DNA of 5,011 nucleotides from assembly GCA_002011355.1 (NCBI GenBank), contig MTNE01000050.1:7922-12932 (forward strand). The letters are read 5' to 3'. How positions within the stretch are numbered: position 1 is the stretch's first letter; each line of letters opens with the position of its first letter. This stretch comes from Thermoplasmatales archaeon JdFR-43 (GTDB lineage Archaea > Thermoplasmatota > E2 > UBA202 > JdFR-43). A program made the position numbers and the translations under genes. Positions 1 through 4,795 of the stretch are shown one piece after another. The notes under the pieces are model-generated. The model did not search any database. It was not told where the DNA came from and saw nothing but the letters and a program-made list of their open reading frames with translations.

Positions 1-67
1 GTTAAGGCGCTATTTCTTTACAACCCTAAGAATTGCAATTTTTATCTGAAAATCTGTCAGCCATTTC
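1..67. other. Left flank before the TctA-like gene, no assignable gene
   Basis: No complete gene is visible here. One plus frame is open from the edge to a TGA at 47-49 and another to a TGA at 88-90, so the extreme C-terminus of an upstream gene could be present, but the peptides are too short to recognise. A T-rich stretch at about 38-46 (AATTTTTAT) lies about 26 nt before the ATG at 68 and could be a weak TATA box for the following gene. Confidence 0.3.
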
Positions 68-69
68 AT

Positions 70-76
70 GGAGTGG
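70..76 (+). promoter_or_regulatory. Ribosome binding site favouring the ATG at 83
   Basis: GGAGTGG resembles the archaeal Shine-Dalgarno GGAGGTG and ends 6 nt before the ATG at 83. It lies inside the alternative start region (ATG at 68), so it can only serve the downstream start. Confidence 0.45.
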
Positions 77-82
77 AAAGCT

Positions 83-1306
83 ATGATTGATTTCATATTA
101 GTCATATCTTTTGCAGTGGCGGGGGCATTTATTGGGGCTGTAACAGGCATCATACCTGGGTTGCATACAAACAATATTGCCATATTCCTCCTTGCTGTTT
201 TATCTGCTGCTGGCATTGGCGTGTATTTATGTATTTTAATTATTGCTGCAGCAATATCACATACTTTTCTGGATATCATTCCTTCAACTTTTATAGGTGC
301 GCCAGAAGAAGATACTGCCTTGCTTGTTTTGCCCGCCCATTCAATGGTTTTGCAGGGAAGAGGATATGAGGCAATATGCATATCTGCGCTAGCGAGTTTG
401 GCATCGATAGCAGTATGCTTTGCTCTTCTCCTGCCTTTTCGATTCATTATGGAAGAGCCCATTAATTTTTATGAAATAATCGAGAAAAACATGCCATGGA
501 TTTTAATCTGCATTTCTGCCATAGTTATTTTTACGAATGAAAACATCTGGAAAGCTTTGCTAATATTCCTGCTTGCAGGGATTTTTGGAGTGGTTATCAT
601 CGATTTAAACACATCCTTCCTTATTCAATCCTCTCCTATTTTTCCAGCTCTTGCAGGTCTGTTTGGTGCCCCTGCTCTTTTGTACGCTGAAAAGAAAATC
701 CTCCCTGAACAGAATCTGGAAACTGAGGAAATAAAGGTAAAGAAGAGAGATATAGGCGGAGGGGTAATGGCTGGAGGCATTGTAGCGATACTGCCTGGCG
801 TGAGTTCTGCAATTGCATCCACTTTAGCGTTAGCTTTGAAAAGAGAGAGGAGCAATGAAGCAATAGTGGCGATTTTATCAGCCACAAATACAGCAACAAA
901 TTTCTTTGTTCTTGCCTCTCTTTTCATAATACTGAAAGCAAGAAGTGGATTTGCAATGGTGATGAAAGAACTTATCAATGTGGAAAAATGGAGTGGCTAT
1001 ATCATTCCATATCCTTATAACTTGCTTTTGATAGCAGTTATTGTATCCTCCACCATCTCATATTTTCTTACAAAATATATTGGCAAATTTGTTGCAAAAA
1101 ATATTTCCAGGATTTCATATACAAGGTTAATAAGAACATCAATTTCTATAATCCTTCTAATGGTTTTCCTATTCACTGGATTTTTGGGCCTATTGATTTT
1201 TGGCATTGCTTCATTAATAGGAATAACTTGTCTCGAGATGAAAGTGAGGAGAAGTGTCTGCATGGGTGTGTTACTTTTGCCATTAATTCTCACTTATTTT
1301 TTATAA
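83..1306 (+). CDS. TctA/DUF112-type integral membrane transporter protein, archaeal branch
   Basis: This is a very hydrophobic protein of 407 residues with roughly ten to twelve membrane segments. It resembles the archaeal branch of the tripartite tricarboxylate transporter permease family (TctA, DUF112, COG1784). Two glycine/proline motifs mark the halves of an internal duplication: GIIPG (P25, G26) near the N-terminus and ILPG (P238, G239) in the middle, each followed by small polar and hydrophobic residues. After the first comes a conserved stretch of about residues 67-98 with FIGAPEED and LPAHSM. After the second comes a threonine/asparagine-rich helix (about 266-275). A charged loop at about 205-225 separates the halves. 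I chose the ATG at 83 because GGAGTGG at 70-76 is a well-placed ribosome binding site and family members start close to the first helix. An in-frame ATG at 68 would add five residues. Bacterial TctA works with TctB and the binding protein TctC, and neither is visible here, so the substrate is unknown. The 3' end overlaps the convergent DUF2240 gene by 17 bp. Confidence 0.8.
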   Translation: MIDFILVISFAVAGAFIGAVTGIIPGLHTNNIAIFLLAVLSAAGIGVYLCILIIAAAISHTFLDIIPSTFIGAPEEDTALLVLPAHSMVLQGRGYEAICISALASLASIAVCFALLLPFRFIMEEPINFYEIIEKNMPWILICISAIVIFTNENIWKALLIFLLAGIFGVVIIDLNTSFLIQSSPIFPALAGLFGAPALLYAEKKILPEQNLETEEIKVKKRDIGGGVMAGGIVAILPGVSSAIASTLALALKRERSNEAIVAILSATNTATNFFVLASLFIILKARSGFAMVMKELINVEKWSGYIIPYPYNLLLIAVIVSSTISYFLTKYIGKFVAKNISRISYTRLIRTSISIILLMVFLFTGFLGLLIFGIASLIGITCLEMKVRRSVCMGVLLLPLILTYFL

Positions 1307-1751
1307 ATTCTTTTGCATCTTCTATAAACTCATTTACTTCTATGCCAACTTTTTTCGCCAGTAAAAGAGCCGCAATCTCCGGATATATATCTAAATCTTC
1401 AGAAATTTTTCTTATTTCATCTCTAATTTTCTTTTCTCCTATCTTGCTCTCATGCGATATCCTTCCCACTATTTTGGAAAGCAAATCTTTTTCCAGTTCC
1501 TCCAATTTTTTGTTATCAAATTTAAAGCCCAGAGGAACCTCTTCCTCTTTATAATTAAAGGAGGGAAAAATTTCATCTCCATCCTTTTTAAGTAAATTCA
1601 GTCCCATGGCTTTTTCTATAACTTTCATTCCTTCGCCTGGTGTGAGCCATCCCAGTTCGAAGGATAAAGTCATGTAAAATTCCTTCTCTGTCATTTTCTC
1701 CTTTCCGCTTCTCTGAAAAACAAATGCTATAAGTTTTTTCAACTCTTCCAT
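1290..1751 (-). CDS. DUF2240 family protein (archaeal conserved hypothetical, COG3612-like)
   Basis: This is a soluble, charged protein of 153 residues. The N-terminal half (about 1-78) matches my recollection of the archaeal DUF2240 family: an opening helix with AFVFQRSGK, then EKEFYMTLSFELGWLTP (about 22-38), a helix ending in LNLLKKDGD, and the F-P-x-F-(5-8)-V-P-x-x-F-x-F element at about 62-78. This half reads like a winged-helix fold, which would fit nucleic-acid or protein binding, but no biochemical role is known to me. The C-terminal half (about 80-153) is mostly helical and strongly charged. The ATG at 1751 is supported by a strong AAGGAGG eight bases upstream. The start overlaps the end of the HisA-like gene by 13 bp, so the two are very likely co-transcribed and possibly translationally coupled. 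The 3' end overlaps the convergent membrane-protein gene by 17 bp. Confidence 0.75.
   Translation of the reverse strand: MEELKKLIAFVFQRSGKEKMTEKEFYMTLSFELGWLTPGEGMKVIEKAMGLNLLKKDGDEIFPSFNYKEEEVPLGFKFDNKKLEELEKDLLSKIVGRISHESKIGEKKIRDEIRKISEDLDIYPEIAALLLAKKVGIEVNEFIEDAKEFIKNK
1297..1302 (+). terminator. Possible oligo-T terminator of the TctA-like gene
   Basis: A run of six T lies just before the TAA stop, and more T-rich runs follow within the next 50 nt (for example around 1350). Archaeal RNA polymerase can terminate at T-runs without a hairpin. The downstream T-richness also reflects the A-rich coding strand of the opposing gene, so this is only suggestive. Confidence 0.25.
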
Positions 1752-2230
1752 TCTCTTATCCTCCTTATTATTTCTTCATTTTCGAATAACTTCCAAGTTT
1801 CAATATCTTCCTTGCTTTCCTGGTTTTCTTCCAACACTATTCCATTAAATCCATAATTTTTAACAATTTTTACCGCTTTTTTAGAATCATTATTCCCAAT
1901 AAATATTTCTTCCTCGCTCATTTCCCGCACTTCTTTAAGATATTCCTCCTTCATATTCCATATTGTTATTCTTTCAACGCCTACTATTATCAAATCCATC
2001 ACATCTTCTACATATCTTGGATAGGAGTCCACCCATATCTTGCTACCAACTTTTTTATATAACTCTAGGTTGGGTGAATTTTTTTTGTAGCCATCGACAT
2101 CAATCACATAAACCATTTCATAATCTTTTGCCATCTCTTCAATCACTTCCTTTGCCTCTCCCTTCTTCCATATTTTATTACCTCTCCTGATTTTCCCTCT
2201 TTTAACCTTTATTACAGGATACTCTTTCAC
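1739..2230 (-). CDS. Shortened HisA/COG1411-like TIM-barrel protein
   Basis: The protein has 163 residues. It resembles archaeal proteins related to HisA (proFAR isomerase, COG1411), which are usually well over 200 residues. Matching elements are the first strand YPVIKVKRGKIRRG (about 4-17), a strand with VIDVDGYKKNSPNLELYKK (about 42-60; HisA relatives have a D-D pair followed by N-x-x-L), WVDSYPRYVEDV (about 66-77; WVDxGxRxxED in relatives), GVERITIW (84-91) and GFNGIVLEE (127-135). Two things are odd. The first-strand aspartate of HisA (as in PAID) appears as lysine 8. The last part of the barrel is missing, as the protein ends in a charged helix. The start is a GTG at 2230 without a clear Shine-Dalgarno; no nearby ATG would keep the first strand. 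It precedes the DUF2240 gene with a 13-bp overlap. The family call is from pattern recognition and is moderately certain. Catalysis of the HisA reaction is unlikely. Confidence 0.55.
   Translation of the reverse strand: MKEYPVIKVKRGKIRRGNKIWKKGEAKEVIEEMAKDYEMVYVIDVDGYKKNSPNLELYKKVGSKIWVDSYPRYVEDVMDLIIVGVERITIWNMKEEYLKEVREMSEEEIFIGNNDSKKAVKIVKNYGFNGIVLEENQESKEDIETWKLFENEEIIRRIREWKS
1760..1766 (-). promoter_or_regulatory. Strong Shine-Dalgarno of the DUF2240 gene
   Basis: Read on the minus strand this is AAGGAGG, 8 nt before the ATG at 1751. It lies within the end of the upstream HisA-like coding region. It is the clearest ribosome binding site in the window and fixes the start. Confidence 0.75.
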
Positions 2231-2286
2231 CTTTCTTAAATTACTTTGCTATTAAAAATTTTGGCAACATATTTTTATAGAGAAAC
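2231..2286. promoter_or_regulatory. Divergent promoter region between the HisA-like and HhH genes
   Basis: This 56-bp AT-rich gap must hold promoters for both directions. For the plus-strand gene, TTAAAAAT at 2252-2259 lies about 30 nt before the ATG at 2287, consistent with a nearly leaderless transcript. ATTTTTATA at 2271-2279 would suit the alternative ATG at 2302. For the minus-strand gene, TATAAAAATAT (2279-2269) is the best TATA-like element and lies about 40 nt before the GTG at 2230, and TTTTTAATA (about 2262-2254) is a second candidate placed for a leaderless start. The choice between them cannot be made from sequence alone. Confidence 0.4.
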
Positions 2287-2781
2287 ATGATTTATAGAAA
2301 GATGCATCTCACGGTTATAAAGGGTATTGGTAAAACTTATGAAAAAAAATTAAATGATGCAGGAATCAACTCTCTGGAAGAGCTGGCAATAGCGGATTTG
2401 GAAGAACTGGCAGAGAAAACAGGAATAAGCATAAACAAACTCAAAAAATGGAAGGCGGAGGCAAAACGCAAAGCAAAATATAAGAAGGCAGAGATAGCAG
2501 AAGACATGGCAAAAATAACAACAATAGAAATAGATGGAAATAAAGCAAGAGTTAAAATAAAAGAAGTCATCCATGAAAACATACCCGTCTATAAAGGAAA
2601 TTTTGAAGAACTGAAAGATAGCATCGAAAAAGAAGAGATGGCTGTTTTTCTGGACAAAAAAGCCAGTTTGTGGTTTAATGGGGAATGGTACGAAAATCTT
2701 CCATATAAAATGAAAATTAAAAAGGAGGCTGTTAAGAAGAAAAGTTTTCTAGAAATACTGAAGGAATGGTGGAAAAAATGA
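2287..2781 (+). CDS. Helix-hairpin-helix domain protein of unknown function
   Basis: This is a basic protein of 164 residues. Residues about 8-60 form a helix-hairpin-helix module of the kind found in DUF4332 and DNA-repair proteins: IKGIGKTYEKKLNDAGI (11-27) with the GIG hairpin, then NSLEELA and a second helix-turn-helix ending KLKKWKAEAKRKAKYKK. Such modules usually bind DNA or RNA backbone without sequence preference. Residues about 76-140 look like a beta-rich domain that I do not recognise (TTIEIDGNKARVKIKEV, VFLDKKASLWFNGEWYENLPY). The C-terminus is a lysine-rich amphipathic helix ending EWWKK. An in-frame ATG at 2302 would still preserve the HhH module. The gene overlaps the next one by 4 to 16 bp, so it is the first member of a two-gene operon with the MBL hydrolase. 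Confidence 0.7.
   Translation: MIYRKMHLTVIKGIGKTYEKKLNDAGINSLEELAIADLEELAEKTGISINKLKKWKAEAKRKAKYKKAEIAEDMAKITTIEIDGNKARVKIKEVIHENIPVYKGNFEELKDSIEKEEMAVFLDKKASLWFNGEWYENLPYKMKIKKEAVKKKSFLEILKEWWKK
2768..2772 (+). promoter_or_regulatory. Ribosome binding site deciding the MBL hydrolase start
   Basis: GGTGG ends 5 nt before the ATG at 2778, whose ATGA overlaps the TGA stop of the HhH gene. It overlaps the alternative ATG at 2766 and so supports the later start. Confidence 0.45.
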
Positions 2782-3410
2782 TAAGAATAAGATGGCATGG
2801 TCATGCATGCTTTGAGATAGCAAATGAAAAAGTTATTGTTATTGATCCCCATGATGGGATTTCTATAGGGATTCCTCCTCCAAAAACAAAGGCAGATGTT
2901 ATTTTAGTAACTCATGACCACTTTGATCACAACAAGGTGAGGGAAGTTGAGAAAGAGGAAAGCATTGTTGTGAGGGAAAGCAAAGAAGTCGATGGAATTA
3001 AAATAGAGACAATGAAGGCATATCATGATAAAAACGAGGGTAGAAAAAGGGGAGAAATCACCATTTTTAAACTTGAATATGAGGGAATAAGATTCTGTCA
3101 CCTCGGAGATTTGGGACATATTTTGAATGATGAAACGATAGAAAAAATAGGAGAAATAGATATCTTATTTATTCCAGTTGGAGGCGTTTTTACTGTAGAT
3201 GCTAAAGAAGCGATGGAACTTTGCAAAAAAATTGATACAAAGGTTATTGTGCCAATGCATTACAAGATAGAGGGACTTTCGCTACCAATAGAAGGTGTTG
3301 ACGCCTTCCTTGATTTATCAGATTTTTATGTGAGATATGTTGCAAATGAAATAGAGATTGAAAGAGATGATTTACCAAAAGAAAAAGAAGTGTGGGTATT
3401 CAGTCTATAA
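2778..3410 (+). CDS. Metallo-beta-lactamase-fold hydrolase (COG2220, UlaG/UPF0173-like)
   Basis: This is a complete small MBL-fold protein of 210 residues, the usual size for the UPF0173/UlaG-like group. The opening strand RIRWHGHACFEI is typical of the group. The metal-binding motif THDHFDH lies at residues 45-51 (H46, H48, D50, H51). Further candidate ligands follow in order: the histidine in AYHD (H83), HLGDLGH at 108-114 (with the bridging aspartate D111), PVGG at 133-136 and PMHY with H161. All parts of a dinuclear metal site therefore look intact. Known relatives hydrolyse phosphoester or lactone bonds, but the substrate here cannot be read from sequence. I chose the ATG at 2778 because it overlaps the preceding stop as ATGA, has a GGTGG upstream, and starts where family members start. 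An in-frame ATG at 2766 would add four residues. The last 11 bp overlap the convergent zinc-ribbon gene. Confidence 0.9.
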   Translation: MIRIRWHGHACFEIANEKVIVIDPHDGISIGIPPPKTKADVILVTHDHFDHNKVREVEKEESIVVRESKEVDGIKIETMKAYHDKNEGRKRGEITIFKLEYEGIRFCHLGDLGHILNDETIEKIGEIDILFIPVGGVFTVDAKEAMELCKKIDTKVIVPMHYKIEGLSLPIEGVDAFLDLSDFYVRYVANEIEIERDDLPKEKEVWVFSL

Positions 3411-3669
3411 GCTCATCAATTTTTTCTTCTATATCTGATAAATCCTTTTTCACTGGCAAGTTATCTATCAGAATTTTATCAAGAAAAGAGGCTTTTACTT
3501 CTCCTTCAGTTATTTCATCCACCTTCTTTTCTATTTCCTTAATATCAACTTTTTCTATAATCTCTCCCTCTCCTTTAAAAATTAACTTTATTTTGCAACT
3601 AGGACATTCCCCAGTTACCTCATCTCCCACGATAAATTCTTCTTTACAGTTTGGACAAATCACAAGCAT
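3400..3669 (-). CDS. Small zinc-ribbon protein, conserved-hypothetical type
   Basis: This protein of 89 residues begins with a four-cysteine zinc ribbon: CPNC at residues 5-8 and CPSC at 22-25, separated by a short beta-hairpin-like stretch (EEFIVGDEVTGE). The rest (about 35-89) is acidic and rich in I, E and K, reads as helical and may form a short coiled coil or a protein-binding tail. I do not recognise the specific family; zinc ribbons of this kind occur in transcription, translation and assembly factors. The ATG at 3669 is the only sensible start, because an in-frame stop lies 9 nt upstream and the first cysteine comes soon after. No Shine-Dalgarno is visible. It sits 19 bp downstream of L15e on the same strand and is probably co-transcribed with it, which hints at a ribosome-related job without proving one. 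Confidence 0.7.
   Translation of the reverse strand: MLVICPNCKEEFIVGDEVTGECPSCKIKLIFKGEGEIIEKVDIKEIEKKVDEITEGEVKASFLDKILIDNLPVKKDLSDIEEKIDELID
3420..3425 (+). terminator. Possible oligo-T terminator of the HhH-MBL operon
   Basis: A run of six T starts 10 nt after the TAA stop of the MBL gene, and another run of five T follows near 3450. This fits intrinsic archaeal termination but lies inside the opposing zinc-ribbon gene, whose A-rich coding strand would produce T-runs anyway. Confidence 0.3.
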
Positions 3670-3688
3670 GAGCTTAAATTATAAAAGG

Positions 3689-4270
3689 TTATTTAGTTTT
3701 TCCTTCGTTTGCTCTTACACTAGGCCTTACCTTCTCGGCTCCCTTTCCTTTATTCCTAAGCCCTCTCCCTTTCTTGCCAGCTGATGTCTTGCCTCTGAAA
3801 ACTCTACCTTTTTCATTACATATCCAGTTTATATCCTTATCATTTATTATTGCAGGATGGGTTCTATCTACAAGTATTACCTCATAATAATGGTACTTTC
3901 CATCTACTCCAACCCAGTATGAATTCAAAACTTCCATATTTGGATATTTCCTTGCGGCTCTTTCCTCAGCAATTCTCTGTATTGATTTTTTAGGCGTAAT
4001 TTTTTTCACACCCATCTTTGATGGCTTCCTGCCTTTATTTGGTCTTTCTTTTCTTCTTCCTCCTTTTCTTACCCTCGCCCTTACAATAATAAAACCCTGC
4101 TTTGCTTTATAACCCAAAGCCCTTGCTCTATCAGGACGAAGAGGCTTCTCAACCCTGACAATAGCACCTTCTTTTCTCCATTCTATCAGACGATGCCACT
4201 GAGGGCTATCATATGAAGTATCGGGCCTTTTCCATATTTCTCGGAGGTAATGATACAGTCCTTTCGCCAT
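3689..4270 (-). CDS. rpl15e: Large-subunit ribosomal protein L15e (eL15)
   Basis: This is a complete, highly basic protein of 193 residues, the normal length for archaeal eL15. The family is archaeal and eukaryotic only; it belongs to the large ribosomal subunit and binds 23S rRNA. Recognisable parts are the N-terminal [13 protein letters not shown] (4-16), the stretch [22 protein letters not shown] (38-59), the arginine/lysine-rich [19 protein letters not shown] (66-84), the helix [22 protein letters not shown] (98-119), the core [13 protein letters not shown] (123-135) followed by HPAI, and the basic tail with [23 protein letters not shown] (155-177). The ATG at 4270 has no Shine-Dalgarno but a good TATA box about 27 nt upstream, so translation is probably from a leaderless mRNA. 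The zinc-ribbon gene follows after 19 bp. Confidence 0.97.
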   Translation of the reverse strand: MAKGLYHYLREIWKRPDTSYDSPQWHRLIEWRKEGAIVRVEKPLRPDRARALGYKAKQGFIIVRARVRKGGRRKERPNKGRKPSKMGVKKITPKKSIQRIAEERAARKYPNMEVLNSYWVGVDGKYHYYEVILVDRTHPAIINDKDINWICNEKGRVFRGKTSAGKKGRGLRNKGKGAEKVRPSVRANEGKTK

Positions 4271-4292
4271 CTTGAAATGGAAAAAGAAAGCC

Positions 4293-4300
4293 GTATATAA
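4293..4300 (-). promoter_or_regulatory. TATA box of the L15e operon
   Basis: On the minus strand this reads TTATATAC, preceded by purine-rich AAAATGG that could be the BRE. Its centre is about 27 nt before the ATG at 4270, which places the transcription start at or next to the start codon and predicts a leaderless mRNA. Confidence 0.65.
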
Positions 4301-4311
4301 CCATTTTGATG

Positions 4312-4357
4312 TTGATAATTTGCGCTATCAAGATTAGTGAAGTGAACGATTTGATAG
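4312..4357. repeat. Three-armed inverted repeat TTGATA / TATCAA / TTGATAG
   Basis: TTGATA at 4312-4317, CTATCAA at 4325-4331 and TTGATAG at 4351-4357 are mutually complementary. The middle arm can pair with the left one (6 bp, 8-nt loop) or with the right one (7 bp, 19-nt loop). A further TTTGAT lies at 4305-4310. The group sits directly upstream of the L15e TATA box and also upstream of the divergent cupin promoter. It may be an operator or activator site, but short AT-rich repeats also occur by chance. Confidence 0.35.
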
Positions 4358-4410
4358 GCTATTTCTCATCGAAAGCATGGATGCAGATGGCCAAATAAAC
4401 CCTTCTGTTT

Positions 4411-4428
4411 GAGAATTCGAAGAGAATT
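4411..4428 (+). repeat. Tandem GAGAATT direct repeat next to the cupin TATA box
   Basis: GAGAATT occurs at 4411-4417 and again at 4422-4428, with an 11-bp period close to one helical turn. The second copy abuts the TATA-like element, where the BRE or a regulator would bind. This would fit a small operator for the cupin-aldolase operon. Confidence 0.3.
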
Positions 4429-4437
4429 GTTATAAAC
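4429..4437 (+). promoter_or_regulatory. TATA box of the cupin-aldolase operon
   Basis: GTTATAAAC is centred about 24 nt before the ATG at 4457, with purine-rich GAGAATT upstream as a possible BRE. The spacing suggests a leaderless or nearly leaderless transcript. Confidence 0.5.
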
Positions 4438-4456
4438 GCATATTTCATTTCATATC

Positions 4457-4795
4457 ATGTTCGTTAAAAATTATAAAGAGGTGGAAATGGAAGATGTGAA
4501 GGAAGAGGGAGCCAGAGATGTAAAAATACAGTGGCTCATTGATGAAAAAATTGGCAGAACCTTTGCTATGCGCCGTTTCACAATAAAAAGGGGTGGGCAT
4601 ACCCCCTTGCATAAGCACGACTGGGAGCATGAGGTTTTTGTTCTTGCTGGAGAAGGTGCACTGGTTGATGAAAATGGTAGGGAATACCCTTTAAAGCCGG
4701 GAAATTTTGCATATGTTGAGCCAAATGAAATACACCAGTTCAAAAATAAAGGAGATGAAGATTTCATTTTTCTCTGCATGATACCTCTACCATGA
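4457..4795 (+). CDS. Small single-domain cupin protein
   Basis: This is a protein of 112 residues made of one cupin (double-stranded beta-helix) domain. Cupin motif 1 is GGHTPLHKHDWEHEVFVLAGEG (46-67 region), with candidate metal ligands H52, H54 and E59. Motif 2 is the stretch YPLKPGNFAYVEPNEIHQF (about 77-95), with the fourth ligand H93. The metal site therefore appears complete. Small archaeal cupins of this kind are usually annotated as metal-binding cupin-domain proteins with unproven function: isomerase, dioxygenase, or small-molecule sensor or storage. It is too short to be a typical acireductone dioxygenase. I kept the ATG at 4457 because the NYKEVE beginning is typical and a TATA box is placed for it; an internal ATG at 4487 follows GAGGTGG very closely and would remove ten residues. 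The stop overlaps the next start (ATGA), so it is coupled to the class II aldolase. Confidence 0.88.
   Translation: MFVKNYKEVEMEDVKEEGARDVKIQWLIDEKIGRTFAMRRFTIKRGGHTPLHKHDWEHEVFVLAGEGALVDENGREYPLKPGNFAYVEPNEIHQFKNKGDEDFIFLCMIPLP

Noticed and set aside
10..462. 150-codon open frame on the minus strand opposite the TctA-like gene
   Set aside because: Its protein is the antisense shadow of the membrane helices (alanine/methionine/proline-rich, no family pattern), while the plus frame has clear TctA motifs.
625..978. 117-codon minus-strand frame, and another at 636-899
   Set aside because: Both lie fully inside the TctA-like gene, have low-complexity composition and no ribosome binding site or family resemblance.
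1228..1554. 108-codon plus-strand frame over the TctA end and the DUF2240 gene
   Set aside because: Serine/phenylalanine-rich antisense of a lysine/glutamate-rich gene; the minus-strand frame has family motifs and a strong Shine-Dalgarno.
2337..2582. Minus-strand frames opposite the HhH gene
   Set aside because: Phenylalanine/serine-rich shadows of the lysine-rich coding strand; the plus strand carries the HhH module.
3392..3784. 130-codon plus-strand frame opposite the zinc-ribbon gene and L15e tail
   Set aside because: Antisense to a certain ribosomal-protein gene and to a cysteine-motif protein; composition is typical shadow.
4310..4430. Possible small RNA (C/D box) or tRNA in the L15e-cupin gap
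   Set aside because: I found no RTGATGA/CTGA pair at proper spacing on either strand and no cloverleaf or T-arm signature; only short repeats remain.
4471..4779. 102-codon minus-strand frame opposite the cupin, and 4764-4973 opposite the aldolase
   Set aside because: The plus strand shows intact cupin and class II aldolase motifs; the antisense peptides show none.
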